Shown piece by piece: positions 46,324-55,283 of a stretch of DNA of 64,000 nucleotides. The stretch spans positions 46,062 to 110,061 of the forward strand of contig AOIR01000050.1 in assembly GCA_000337115.1 (NCBI GenBank), in the 5' to 3' direction. Position 1 is the stretch's first letter; each line of letters begins with the position of its first letter. The stretch comes from Natrinema thermotolerans DSM 11552. Its GTDB lineage: Archaea > Halobacteriota > Halobacteria > Halobacteriales > Natrialbaceae. The position numbers were made by a program, and so were the translations under genes. The notes beneath the pieces are model-generated. The model worked only from the letters and a program-made list of their open reading frames with translations. It was not told the DNA's origin and made no database searches.

Positions 46324-47301
46324 CTACTGGTCCGCTCCGGGGAACTCCTCGAACTCACGGATAGCGACGTACGCGCCGCCGTCGCCGTCCGGCATCATCG
46401 CGTACGCCGTCGGGTACTCGTCCGCCTCGAAGAACACCTCCGGCGTCGCGATGTCCACTGCCGTCTCTTCTTCGAGGCCGTCGCGAAGGAAGTCGGTCGT
46501 AACCATCGGCTCGACGAAGTGGACCCTCCCGTCACCGTCCCCTTCGTAAACCGGGAGTTCGACGCGTTCGCCCTCGAGCGTTATCACCTCGGTGTCAGCG
46601 GGCTGTGCCGGGTCGATACTCGGATCGTACGCTCCGTAGACGTTGGTGTGCGTGAACGCTTCCCCCCGGAACTCCGGCGCCGTCCCGTCGAGCAGGTGTT
46701 CCCCCATCCCCTCGACGATGAGGCGGTGTTCTTCGAACGTGTATTCCGGCGGGAACTGATCCGCGGGAACGTCGTAGTCGGCCAGGCCGACGAAGGGCAG
46801 TGGCGTGGATTCGAGCGGTCCCCCACTGATCCCTTCGACGGCGTCTTCGGCCATCATGTAGAAGTGAAAGTCGAAGTGCGGAACGTCGTAAACGCCCGGC
46901 GGTGCGTGACCCTGTGGGTTGTAGTGGAAACCCATGTGGGTAAACTGATGGCTGTCGATTTCGGCCCCGTCGTCCGTCGTTTCCGGGAAGTGGAGGTGTG
47001 CTGCGTGTTCCCCTTCGTCGAACGCCATCAGCGCGTCGCCGCCGACGTGGACGCCCAGCGACGAGAGTCGTCCCTCCGGGTCGGTGGTCGCGTACGTCCG
47101 GAGGCCCCCCGCCTCATCCGATTCGCCCCAGTGGACGTCGTGATCCGCCGGTGTCGGGAGTTCTGACGGGCCCGAGTCGCGCCCGGATCCGCTTGCGGTT
47201 CCGGTCGCGAACGTTCCACCCGCCAGTACAGCCGTCGTCTTCAGGAACAGTCGTCGATCGATGCCGTCGATGTGCCGTTTCGTCGTTTGTCTCGGTATCA
47301 T
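46324..47301 (-). CDS. Tat-exported His-rich protein, TTHB210/DUF5602-like
   Basis: 325 aa. Twin-arginine signal IDRRLFLKTTAVLAGGTFA near residues 14-32. The exported part has clustered histidines (HAAHLHFP, HMGFHYNPQGHAPPGVYD, PHFDFHFYMM), as if to bind metal or a cofactor. The PHFDFHFY block matches, as far as I recall, the TTHB210-like/DUF5602 family of unknown function. Third gene of a unit with a cupin and a DUF4242-like protein (30-bp gap). Confidence 0.75.
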   Translation of the reverse strand: MIPRQTTKRHIDGIDRRLFLKTTAVLAGGTFATGTASGSGRDSGPSELPTPADHDVHWGESDEAGGLRTYATTDPEGRLSSLGVHVGGDALMAFDEGEHAAHLHFPETTDDGAEIDSHQFTHMGFHYNPQGHAPPGVYDVPHFDFHFYMMAEDAVEGISGGPLESTPLPFVGLADYDVPADQFPPEYTFEEHRLIVEGMGEHLLDGTAPEFRGEAFTHTNVYGAYDPSIDPAQPADTEVITLEGERVELPVYEGDGDGRVHFVEPMVTTDFLRDGLEEETAVDIATPEVFFEADEYPTAYAMMPDGDGGAYVAIREFEEFPGADQ

Positions 47302-47331
47302 TGTTCGGTTCTCGATTCGGTCGAAAGGGCG

Positions 47332-47766
47332 CTACGCCTTGATGATTCGTTCCCCGAGCGGTTCGAGGGGCGCTTCGAACTCGGAGACGGTGGTGCTATC
47401 CGAGAAGACGCCCAGAAACCGGGCGGTCACGGCACCAGTATTGCGGAACCCGTGCGGAGTCATCGGCGGGATCACCGCCAGGTCGCCGGCACCGATCACA
47501 CCCGTTGCGTCCCCGGCCCAGGCCTCGATTTCGTCGCCGTCGAGACAGATGATGAGTTCCTCGGGGCTGTCCGTGTGGGTCGCGAGTTGCTTCCCGGGTT
47601 CGATCTCGAAGTAGACGGCGTTGTGGCCGCCCTCGAGTTCCATTCCGGTCGTCGCCGGGAACGCCGGTGAGAACGGGAAGTTTACGCTCACGTCCATCTC
47701 CGTGTCCGATTGGGTCACCCCGACGAGTTCGAGTTCGTCGAGGCTGAGTGTTTTGAGTGCTGTCAT
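47332..47766 (-). CDS. Cupin-domain protein
   Basis: 144 aa single cupin barrel: motif 1 ATHTDSPEELIICLDGDEIE and motif 2 AVIPPMTPHGFRNTG; two His and one Glu fit a metal site, though motif 1 is relaxed (HxxxxEE). Lies 9 bp after the DUF4242-like stop. Could be an enzyme or a sensor for the neighbouring exported protein. Confidence 0.85.
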   Translation of the reverse strand: MTALKTLSLDELELVGVTQSDTEMDVSVNFPFSPAFPATTGMELEGGHNAVYFEIEPGKQLATHTDSPEELIICLDGDEIEAWAGDATGVIGAGDLAVIPPMTPHGFRNTGAVTARFLGVFSDSTTVSEFEAPLEPLGERIIKA

Positions 47767-47775
47767 CGTCGCTGA

Positions 47776-48087
47776 TTATTCGAGGTCGGTTCGATCGAAC
47801 TGGTCGTCCAGACGCGTGAGTTCGGTCACCGGGAGATCCGCGCGCTCGGAGTGCTCCGCGATGGCTTCCTCGCTCGGGGCTCGGTAGTGGCAGTACGCGC
47901 GATTGGTGTCGCCGTCCGTGTCTTCCAGCACGTCGGTACGGACCCACTCGATCTCGACGTCCTCGTCGCTGAGTTCCGCTATTGCCCGCTGAGACGCCGC
48001 AAGCGCCTCTTGTTTTGCTTCCTCTGTGGTGATGTCGTCGTCCATCTCGCGCCAGATTCCGAAGTCGATCAGGTCTTGTTCTCCCAT
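47776..48087 (-). CDS. DUF4242-like (nickel-binding-fold) small protein
   Basis: 103 aa. The closing part YCHYRAPSEEAIAEHSERADLPVTELTRL matches the DUF4242 pattern (Y-APSEEAI-H-RA-P), a ferredoxin-like fold in which some members bind nickel. First gene of the three-gene unit; TATAAATG lies about 30-35 bp upstream and the TTCACTAG palindrome just beyond. Confidence 0.72.
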   Translation of the reverse strand: MGEQDLIDFGIWREMDDDITTEEAKQEALAASQRAIAELSDEDVEIEWVRTDVLEDTDGDTNRAYCHYRAPSEEAIAEHSERADLPVTELTRLDDQFDRTDLE

Positions 48088-48138
48088 GACCGGCTAAGCC
48101 TACGGTGGGATCGCATTTATACATAAGGAGAACTACAC

Positions 48139-48174
48139 TTCACTAGCTGATTCTAGTGAAATCCCGTTCACTAG
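48139..48174. promoter_or_regulatory. TTCACTAG operator candidate
   Basis: TTCACTAG (48139-48146) and its inverse CTAGTGAA (48153-48160) with a 6-bp spacer, plus a third TTCACTAG at 48167-48174. It sits just upstream of the TATAAATG box of the three-gene unit. Three CTAGs in 36 bp are striking in a genome type that avoids CTAG. The regulator encoded immediately upstream is the natural candidate to bind it. Confidence 0.65.
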
Positions 48175-48233
48175 CTCAACACGTGGGCTCGTACTCCCTC
48201 CGAACTAGTCGGGAAACCGACGGGTACCTGGTA

Positions 48234-49214
48234 TCAAAGCAACGGCTGTCCGTCGATATCGACGACGTTCATGTCGTCGTCCAGTGAAACGGTGAGCGTC
48301 GTCGCCTCGCCTTCGATAGTCACGAGAACGCGGAACGGATCCTCCGTAACGGCCGTCTCGAAGCGGGTCTGAAGCAGGTCGATGACCTCGTCGAAGGAGG
48401 GTGCGAGTACGTCGATTCCCTGATCGTCGAGGAATCCGATCACGGGGGTGAGACTCATGACGAACGGTTCGATGGGTAGATTCTTGGCGAACCCGCAGGT
48501 GCCACATCGCTGTTCTGCCCAAACGGGGAATCGTGTCCCACAGTGCGCACACGGTTTCCCCTCCCGAACCTGGTGCGTCTCACAGACCGAAACTGACGCC
48601 GAGATGGAGCCCGCACACTCCCGGCAGACGTCACGCATCATGTACGCTATATCTAACATACATCGGTAGAATCCGGTTGTGAGTGCCTCGTCGGCGGTCC
48701 GATCCGTCAGCCCCGCAGCCGGGTAGTTCGAAAAGAAAACCGACTCCCGTGGCGCCTCGTCGCCGAACATCCCGTCACACTCGGTACAACTGATTCGAAG
48801 CCACTGATCCTCGTAGGTCGCTGTCATGGGCGCGCCACACAGCGGACAGTCCTGCTCGAGATCGGGAGAGAAGTCGAGGTCTTCCGCCCCCGAGACGGCG
48901 ATCACAGTTCTGGCAATCTGCTTGCCGGCACCACTCAACCGGTACCCGTCGTTGGTTTGCCGAACGAAGTGGGGGGCCAGCTGCGAGAGGTGATAGTTGA
49001 ACTTCCCGTTGTCGTCGACGTCGACCCGACGACGCAGCTCCGAGAACGATATCGTCTTGGCGGCATCGGAGACATCGTCGTACTCGTGGGCGGCGTCGGC
49101 GTGCCAGAGTACGCGGATGATGTCCAACCGGATCTCGTTGCCCAGGATGGTGAAGGCCTCGTCCGGGGAAATACCGTCCAGATCGATCGCTGGTGTCAGC
49201 CGGGTTTCAGCCAT
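48234..49214 (-). CDS. ArsR-like HTH regulator with several zinc knuckles
   Basis: 326 aa. Winged helix in the first 110 residues (AFTILGNEIRLDIIRVLWH; SFSELRRRVDVDDNGKFNYHLSQL). The second half has CPLC/CTEC, CREC, CAHC and CGTC knuckles, then an alpha/beta tail. ATG at 49214 (MAETRL) chosen; TTTATT about 30 bp upstream. It precedes the cupin unit on the same strand and is probably its metal- or redox-responsive regulator. Confidence 0.82.
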   Translation of the reverse strand: MAETRLTPAIDLDGISPDEAFTILGNEIRLDIIRVLWHADAAHEYDDVSDAAKTISFSELRRRVDVDDNGKFNYHLSQLAPHFVRQTNDGYRLSGAGKQIARTVIAVSGAEDLDFSPDLEQDCPLCGAPMTATYEDQWLRISCTECDGMFGDEAPRESVFFSNYPAAGLTDRTADEALTTGFYRCMLDIAYMMRDVCRECAGSISASVSVCETHQVREGKPCAHCGTRFPVWAEQRCGTCGFAKNLPIEPFVMSLTPVIGFLDDQGIDVLAPSFDEVIDLLQTRFETAVTEDPFRVLVTIEGEATTLTVSLDDDMNVVDIDGQPLL

Positions 49215-49387
49215 GCTAGCAGAGCCCACACACTACGCAATAAACGTGTCCTACTGTTTTCGAATCGGACAGAATCGGCTGCAAGATATGCACGTCGATG
49301 CAGTACAGGGTGGTTTGTTGGCCGGGGAGTCCTGCCTCCCCAGCACGTCTGCCTCGGAGAGTACGAATCGTTCCAGGACTCCGGCCA

Positions 49388-50095
49388 CTACGCCACTCGC
49401 TCGAGGACCTCGCTGCCCTCGAGGTAGGCGAACCCGTGACGGTCGGCGTAGTCGCGAGCGTCGGCCGGGGAGAGCGCGTCCCCGGTCTCGTCGTCGAGCA
49501 TCTCACAGACGACGACGGCGGGCGAGCGGCCGGCGGCGTCGGCCAGTGCGAGCCCGAGCTCGGTGTGGCCCTCGCGCTGGGCCAACAGGTCCGGTGCGCC
49601 CTTGAGCAGGTGGACGTGGCCGGGGACGCGGAACTCCTCGGCGAACGCGGTCGTCTCGGGCGTAGCGGCGGCCGCGCCCAACTCCCGAATGGTCGTCGAG
49701 CGGTCGTCGTCGGTAATTCCGGTGTAGGTGTCGCGGTGGTTGACCGTCAGCGAGAACGACGAGCGGTCGTCGTAGCCGAGTTCGTGGTCGGCCGTCGCGG
49801 GGTGTTCGACCGCGTCCGAGTAAAACGGGAGGTCGAACGCCTCGGCGATCTCGTAGCCCAGCGCGACGCAGATCAGCCCGCCGGCGTCGTTGCGCAGTCG
49901 GGCCACGGCCTCGGGGGTGACGGCGTCGGCGTGGTAGATCAGGTCCGTCTCGCCCTCGCGGTCGGCCGCGTCGTGGACGAGGATCGGCTCGCCCGTCCGA
50001 AGCGACTCGAGTGCGCGGTCGAACGCGTCGGCGGTCGGCCCGGCACCCGCGCTGCCGTCGGCGTTGGACTGCGGACCGGCGTGATGACCCGTCAT
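49388..50095 (-). CDS. ribB: 3,4-dihydroxy-2-butanone-4-phosphate synthase
   Basis: 235 aa. Makes the four-carbon unit of riboflavin from ribulose 5-phosphate. DREGETDL (metal-binding acidic cluster), [30 protein letters not shown], and [13 protein letters not shown] with the catalytic His, then REGHTELG. Shares ATGA (4 bp) with the upstream kinase gene. Confidence 0.94.
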   Translation of the reverse strand: MTGHHAGPQSNADGSAGAGPTADAFDRALESLRTGEPILVHDAADREGETDLIYHADAVTPEAVARLRNDAGGLICVALGYEIAEAFDLPFYSDAVEHPATADHELGYDDRSSFSLTVNHRDTYTGITDDDRSTTIRELGAAAATPETTAFAEEFRVPGHVHLLKGAPDLLAQREGHTELGLALADAAGRSPAVVVCEMLDDETGDALSPADARDYADRHGFAYLEGSEVLERVA

Positions 50096-50799
50096 TCGCG
50101 ATCACCCACCGAGACGGTGACGTGATCGCCGTCCTCGAGACCGAGTTCGTCACGCAGCTTGTCGGGGGCGATCACCTCGAGCTGGTCGTCGTCGTGGTGG
50201 GTGCGTTCGGGGGCGATGGTGTAGGCGTCGTCGTAGGTCGCGCCGTCGGCGGTCTCGATCGTCGCGGGGTAACAGACGGCGGGGCCGTAGGTCCGGTCGT
50301 CCGACTCCCAGCCGTCGATCGGGACGGGCTCGAGGGAGGCCATCGCGCTGCGCCGGCGGACGCTGTCCTCGCGTAGGTCGACGTTGAGCGTCCCGGGGAA
50401 CGGCTCGTAGCCGAGCCGGTCCTCGAACTGGCGCTGGTAGCCCGGCAGGGAAATGTAGTGGCGACCCTCGCCCATTCCGCTCGTGATGGTTCCCTCGAGC
50501 GAGATCTGTGAGTCCGTCTCGAAGATCCGCCGGTAGTCCTCGTACTCGGCATGGAGGGCTCGTTCGCCGGTGTCGGTGATCGCGACCCACTGGCCGTCAC
50601 TGACGGTATCGCGCTCGAGCAGGTCGGCGCTCTCGAGCCGTTGGAGACGTCGCGAGGCGGTCTGGTTCGAGGCATCGAGCCGCTCGGCGAGGCGAGAGCA
50701 GGAGATCTTGACGTCGCCCTCGAGCCCGCCCTCGAGCGCGAGGAGTTTGAGCACGGCGAGTTCGTCGTGCCCGACGGCGGACTCCGTGAGTACTGACAT
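50092..50799 (-). CDS. ribK: RbkR: winged-helix regulator fused to CTP-dependent riboflavin kinase
   Basis: 235 aa. Residues 1-85 are a MarR-like winged helix ([29 protein letters not shown]). Residues 100-230 are the archaeal CTP-dependent riboflavin kinase ([26 protein letters not shown]). The family both makes FMN and represses riboflavin genes. ATG at 50799 begins the HTH; stop overlaps ribB. Confidence 0.93.
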   Translation of the reverse strand: MSVLTESAVGHDELAVLKLLALEGGLEGDVKISCSRLAERLDASNQTASRRLQRLESADLLERDTVSDGQWVAITDTGERALHAEYEDYRRIFETDSQISLEGTITSGMGEGRHYISLPGYQRQFEDRLGYEPFPGTLNVDLREDSVRRRSAMASLEPVPIDGWESDDRTYGPAVCYPATIETADGATYDDAYTIAPERTHHDDDQLEVIAPDKLRDELGLEDGDHVTVSVGDRE

Positions 50800-50816
50800 A
50801 CTCGTCCCTATTGCCC

Positions 50817-50843
50817 ATGTGGGTAAAAGCATACCGAATGTGG
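50817..50843. promoter_or_regulatory. Possible RbkR binding region upstream of ribK
   Basis: ATGTGG occurs at 50817-50822 and 50838-50843, 21 bp apart (two turns), surrounding the TTTTACCC/TATGC region where box A of ribK should lie. A direct-repeat operator for autoregulation is plausible but unproven. Confidence 0.4.
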
Positions 50844-50943
50844 CATGCGTAACGAAACTGTGACGGAGTTCACGAGCGTTTATCGCGTATTCCGGAGTTG
50901 GGGACCGAACGGAAAAACCCACCGCCTCCCATGATCGGTCGGG

Positions 50944-51747
50944 CTACAGTTCCTGCGCGATGTAGTCCGCGATCCGCGTGACGCGATCGGGATCGGTCGT
51001 CCAGAAGCCGTCCCAGACGCGGGGTTCGGTCTCGAGACAGACGAGTGCGGTGCCGACGGCGTCGGGTGCCCTGCGATCGTCGGGATCGAAGACGACGAAC
51101 CACCCGTCCCGATACTCCGGCCCCGTCCCGGTGTGAACCGTCGCGTCCAGTTCCGGCGGACAGCCGTCGTCGACGCCGTAGACGTGAACGTCGACGTCGG
51201 TTTCGGCGAGTTCCGCGTAGGTCTCGTAGGTCCCGATCTCGTCGTCGATGCGCGAGAGTTGCTGGAACGCGCTCCGTAACGTGCCGCTGCCGGCCGCCCA
51301 GGCCCGCTGTTCGATGTACCGCGAGACGACGATCAACAGGAGTTTTTCCTTGTGTGCGAGCGGGTAGCCACGCAGTCGGAGCCGGGTGCCTTCCAGCCCC
51401 GCCAGCACGTCGGGGAAGGTGATCTCGCCCATGCCGCGCGCGCCAGTGACGAACAGGTCCGAGTTGATCGCGAGGATCGCGTCGTACAACGTACGCATCG
51501 GCGAGGCCGCGACCGGCTGCCCGTCCTCGAGCAACACGGCCGTATCGCCCTCAGTTGCGAGCGCGTCGTCGATTTCGGGGTCGGGATCCGATCCGATCGA
51601 ACCGGCTTCGGCCCGTTCGACGGCGATCGGCTGGCCCGCGAACGCGTCGGAGAGCATCTCGGCGAGCGGCCCCGTGGAACCGTCGGCGACGATCGCGATC
51701 GTCCGATCGGGCGAACCGACGTCGTCGATGAACGATCGGAGAGTCAC
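50944..51747 (-). CDS. DICT-domain sensory protein
   Basis: 267 aa with a GTG start (SP-V-TLRSFIDDVG); CTTACGTACC about 27 bp upstream supports it. Residues about 1-105 are an alpha/beta domain with DFV-type core, and PLAHKEKLLLIVVSRYIEQRAW with the later strands matches the DICT domain of haloarchaeal light- or signal-linked regulators. No HTH attached, so it may act with a partner. Confidence 0.78.
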   Translation of the reverse strand: MTLRSFIDDVGSPDRTIAIVADGSTGPLAEMLSDAFAGQPIAVERAEAGSIGSDPDPEIDDALATEGDTAVLLEDGQPVAASPMRTLYDAILAINSDLFVTGARGMGEITFPDVLAGLEGTRLRLRGYPLAHKEKLLLIVVSRYIEQRAWAAGSGTLRSAFQQLSRIDDEIGTYETYAELAETDVDVHVYGVDDGCPPELDATVHTGTGPEYRDGWFVVFDPDDRRAPDAVGTALVCLETEPRVWDGFWTTDPDRVTRIADYIAQEL

Positions 51748-52368
51748 TGGAGAACGTTCATCCGTTCGGTACGTAAGTGTTGTCGCCGCCGTCGGGTCGG
51801 ATCGACGACCCCGTTTCCCGCGCGGTGGCGATGCGGTCTCGGAGTCGATCGATCGACGGGCGTCCGGTGGAAAGCGGCCAAACGGGGAGATTGCGCCGCT
51901 TTCGACCCCGAACTCAGTTGGGGACAGTCCCGGACTCCCATCTCTGGCCGCCTCGTCGTTTATTACGTTTCCTTCTAGAGGAACGGACAGGATTCTATGG
52001 CCGACCACATCTACGTCTACGGATCGTCGCGGACACCGATCTCTCGCTCGAAGCGACGGGGGTCGCCCGTGTGACCGATTATCTGTGTGATCCGATGACT
52101 GCTACGGGAAGTTATACAACAGTGTTTCGGTGACCGTATGTTGGACAGGACCCGGTCTCACCCCGTCTACGACCGAAACGTGCGACCACGGGATCGGCCG
52201 CTCGAGCGGACGACCACCTGACGTATCAGACGTAAAGAAAGAGCGTATCAGGATTAGTGATCGAATCGAAGCCGCGAGCGGCCGTGTCCACATCGGGCGC
52301 GCGATCAGTGTCGGGTGTGACCGTCGACGCCGGCGAGCGGAGCGGCCGACGCGGCCGGCGGGACGCGG
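51748..52368. other. 621-bp intergenic region, no convincing gene
   Basis: Holds scattered promoter-like AT patches: GTTTATTACG at about 51959, GTTATACAAC at 52111, TAAAGAAAGAG around 52233. A 27-codon ORF at 52138-52221 (+) lies 24 bp after GTTATAC, but its Arg-rich product matches nothing I know. No tRNA or repeat array seen. Confidence 0.5.
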
Positions 52369-53397
52369 CTAATCGCCCACGACCGGATCGCGCTCCCAGA
52401 ACTCGCTGCCTTTCTTCAGCTTGGGGACCCACGTATCGCCGGTCTTGGCGAGCAAGGCGACGCGGGAGGCCGGCACCTCTTTGATCTCGTCGAATGCCGG
52501 CATGTATTCGCCGACCCGCTCGGCGAAGTCCACGACCGTCTCGTGGTCGGGCATCGCCGAGCGGTCGAGTCGACCCTGTGAGTGGCCGACGTGCATGTAC
52601 GCCTTCAGTTCGATGAAGTCCGGATCGGCCTGCTGGTAGAAGCCGGCGTACCAGTCCGGGTGGTGCATGTTCTCACCCTCGACGAGCGTCGTCCGGAGGA
52701 CGGTCCGGGTCTCGTCTTTCGCGGCGAGAACGTCCATCGTCTCGAGCAGCCGTTCCCAGGCATCGTCTTCCATCGCGCCGACGACCTGATCGAAGGTGTG
52801 GCGTTCGGGGGCGTCGACGCTGACGTAGAGTTGCGTCGGGTCGCACTCCCGCAGGACCTCGGGCCGGGTGCCGTTCGAGACGAGGAAGGTGGTGATATCG
52901 CGGTCGTGGAAGGCTTCGATGAGTTCGGGCAGGTAGGGGTAGAGCGTGGGCTCGCCGTCCAGCGAGATGGCGACGTGGCGCGGCTCCATCGCCTGGTCGA
53001 ACACCTCGCGGGGGACCTCGTCGTTGCCGCCGAAGCCCGAGAGCAGTTTCTTCTGGAGCCGGATCGAGGCGTCGACGACTGCCTCGGGGTCGTCCCACTC
53101 GACGTCGTCCATCTCGTAGGCGTGGCCCTGGTGGTCGCGCCAGCAGAAGACACAGCGCTCGTTGCACTTGACCACCGGCGTCATCTGGATACAGCGGTGG
53201 GACTCGATGCCGTAGAAGATGTTCTTGTAACACTTCCCCTCGCCGCGGACGGCGTTTGCCGTCCAGCCGCAGGTCTGGGCGGCCGTGTGGTTCTCGCTGT
53301 GGTAGTCCGGACTCGAGACCTGTGCCGGCCCGCCGTCGTCGCTGTCGGCGGTGGCGTCAGCACCTGCATCGCCCCCGGGCTTTGCGGAGTCGCTCAT
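52369..53397 (-). CDS. twy1: tRNA 4-demethylwyosine synthase (radical SAM)
   Basis: 342 aa. Builds the tricyclic base at tRNA-Phe G37 from m1G and pyruvate. Radical-SAM cluster C78, C82, C85 in VKCNERCVFCWRDHQG; earlier CGWTANAVRGEGKCYKN supplies the cysteines of the second cluster; LDGEPTLYPYLPELIEAF binds SAM. N-terminal 30 residues are acidic and disordered. Confidence 0.95.
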   Translation of the reverse strand: MSDSAKPGGDAGADATADSDDGGPAQVSSPDYHSENHTAAQTCGWTANAVRGEGKCYKNIFYGIESHRCIQMTPVVKCNERCVFCWRDHQGHAYEMDDVEWDDPEAVVDASIRLQKKLLSGFGGNDEVPREVFDQAMEPRHVAISLDGEPTLYPYLPELIEAFHDRDITTFLVSNGTRPEVLRECDPTQLYVSVDAPERHTFDQVVGAMEDDAWERLLETMDVLAAKDETRTVLRTTLVEGENMHHPDWYAGFYQQADPDFIELKAYMHVGHSQGRLDRSAMPDHETVVDFAERVGEYMPAFDEIKEVPASRVALLAKTGDTWVPKLKKGSEFWERDPVVGD

Positions 53398-53460
53398 CTT
53401 GGGGGTCGTTGGACGGGACCCGTCAAAAGGTGTGTGGTGTCGGGGGCGACCGACGGTGGC

Positions 53461-53796
53461 CTACTCTTCGCCGGAGCGGTCGCTCGCGGAGTCACTGCCT
53501 GGCCCGTCCGGCAGCGCGTGCGGATCGGCGGGCTCGTCGCCGTGTCTGGCGTCGTCGCGCTCGAAGAGATACAGCGCCGGGCCAGCGATTACTATCACGA
53601 GCAGGCCGGGGATCGGCACGTCCGGCGGCCCCAGATAGGTGACGAGCCCACCCCCGCAGGTGACGAACACGAACCCCGCCCACAGCGCCGGCCGCGAAAT
53701 CTCGAGGCGGCTCGCGTCCCGGTAGACGGCGGCCGCAGCGGCGATGACGATCGCGAACCCGACGACGGCGACGGCGACCGCCTGCAGCGAAACCAT
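53461..53796 (-). CDS. Small membrane protein (111 aa)
   Basis: Three hydrophobic segments in the first 75 residues (QAVAVAVVGFAIVIAAAAAVY, LWAGFVFVTCGGGLVTYL, LLVIVIAGPALYLFERD) then an acidic tail. Same strand and 63 bp upstream-side of twy1. Function unknown. Confidence 0.7.
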   Translation of the reverse strand: MVSLQAVAVAVVGFAIVIAAAAAVYRDASRLEISRPALWAGFVFVTCGGGLVTYLGPPDVPIPGLLVIVIAGPALYLFERDDARHGDEPADPHALPDGPGSDSASDRSGEE

Positions 53797-53928
53797 ACTC
53801 GGACTTACGACAAGGAAGGGAAAAGCGTTCTGAGACCCGGTTCGCGGCCCTGTCGTGTGTTCGGTCCGGCGGTCGGCTGCCGGCTTCCGTACGAAAGCCT
53901 CGCCCTCTTTCCCGTACCTCCCCAACCG

Positions 53929-54297
53929 ATGACCATGATTGGGGCCTACACGATCGGCAAGAAAGCAGTCACGTTCGGTTACAAACGCTACGGGGTTCCG
54001 GGAGCGGTCGCCTCCGGCGGTGCGGCGCTCGCGGGCTATCTCGTCGTCCGCCGGGCGCTGCAATCGTCGACGAACGACGGGAGCGTCGACTCGGCGATCG
54101 ACGCGGGCGAGATCCAGTCGGCGGTCGAGGAGAAGGGACTGGGTGCGGTGACGGACAAAGGGACGCTCGACCGGGCGATCAACGAGGACGAAATCGGCTC
54201 GCCGTTCGACATGGGCGACGTCCAGTCGTCGGCCGCGGACGAGACCGACGAGTTCGCCGAGGGGGCGGGCGAGGGCGACTCGAGCGCCGGGAACTGA
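53929..54297 (+). CDS. Small protein with one membrane-like segment (122 aa)
   Basis: 122 aa. One Gly/Ala hydrophobic segment (GAVASGGAALAGYLVV) near the start, then an acidic helical remainder with repeated I-D-x-G/E-E-I pattern (SAIDAGEIQSAVEE; RAINEDEIGSPFD). Alternative ATG 53935. It is followed 29 bp later by the next gene. Function unknown. Confidence 0.68.
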   Translation: MTMIGAYTIGKKAVTFGYKRYGVPGAVASGGAALAGYLVVRRALQSSTNDGSVDSAIDAGEIQSAVEEKGLGAVTDKGTLDRAINEDEIGSPFDMGDVQSSAADETDEFAEGAGEGDSSAGN

Positions 54298-54326
54298 ACC
54301 TGACGGACCGCGAGTTCGATTTCAGC

Positions 54327-55247
54327 ATGAGCCAGCGAGACAGCACCACCGAGACCGACGAGGAGCCGGCAGACGAGCGACGCGTCGCGGGGATCGACGA
54401 TGCCCTCGCCGAAGCGCTCGATACCGTTCGAAGCGGCGTTCGATCGGGCGCGCCGGCCGGCGCCGCCGGCTTCGCGAGTCTCCTGAGCGGCGTCCGGGCG
54501 CTGCGACGTGACGACCGCGGGCACGGCTATCTGCGGCTCGGCGCGGGCGGGCTCCTTCTCGTGATCGCGATCGACCAGCGCCGGGCGGCTCGCGACCGGA
54601 CCGGCGTCGAGCCGTCGGACGTCGCCAGTACGTCACCCGACATCGAGGGTCTCGAGGGGCGGGAACGAAACGCCGGTCGCGAAGACCACGCCGGCGGCGA
54701 CGCGGCCAGCGAGGTCGCCAGGACATCGATCGACATCGAGGACGCGGCCTCGAGTCCCGAGTCCGGTGACGCCGCGAGCGGGCCGACCACTGCGGCCGAG
54801 TCCGGCGACGCCGAGCGCGAACCGGACGCTGCCGAAGTCGCCGAACCCGAAGCCTACGAGCAGTTGGGCGCGGCGGCGTTCGACGAACACAGCAGCGAGG
54901 TGCCGGTCCCCCAGCCCGCGTTCGACCGGACGATCCTGTCGCTGGGGTCGGAGGTCTTCTGGGGGATCCGCGAGGCCGACGACGCCGTCGTCGTCTCGGG
55001 GCAGTTCGATCCGATTCAGGACGGCGACGGGATCCGGTACGTCGCCAGTTCCGAGGTCGACGGCGAGCGGTCGCTGACGGTGCCAGATACCGTGTTGAAC
55101 CACTGGGACGCGGTCGCCGGCGGCGGACTGGCGGTCGCCTCCGGTGACGACCTCGTCTTCCTCACGACCGACTCGCTGGGGGCGGACGACCAGATACGGG
55201 TCGTTCCGGAACAATGGCTCGAGGACGTCATCGAGAACGGCGAGTAA
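54327..55247 (+). CDS. Conserved haloarchaeal protein (306 aa)
   Basis: 306 aa. A short hydrophobic segment (GYLRLGAGGLLLVIAI, about residue 68-83), a long disordered Asp/Glu/Ala linker, and a compact C-terminal domain (residues about 180-300, FDEHSSEVPVPQPAFD ... TVPDTVLNHWDAV). Likely co-transcribed with the 122-aa gene. Function unknown. Confidence 0.72.
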   Translation: MSQRDSTTETDEEPADERRVAGIDDALAEALDTVRSGVRSGAPAGAAGFASLLSGVRALRRDDRGHGYLRLGAGGLLLVIAIDQRRAARDRTGVEPSDVASTSPDIEGLEGRERNAGREDHAGGDAASEVARTSIDIEDAASSPESGDAASGPTTAAESGDAEREPDAAEVAEPEAYEQLGAAAFDEHSSEVPVPQPAFDRTILSLGSEVFWGIREADDAVVVSGQFDPIQDGDGIRYVASSEVDGERSLTVPDTVLNHWDAVAGGGLAVASGDDLVFLTTDSLGADDQIRVVPEQWLEDVIENGE

Positions 55248-55283
55248 CGATCGGCGATCGCGGCGCGGTCCCCCTGACGGCGA

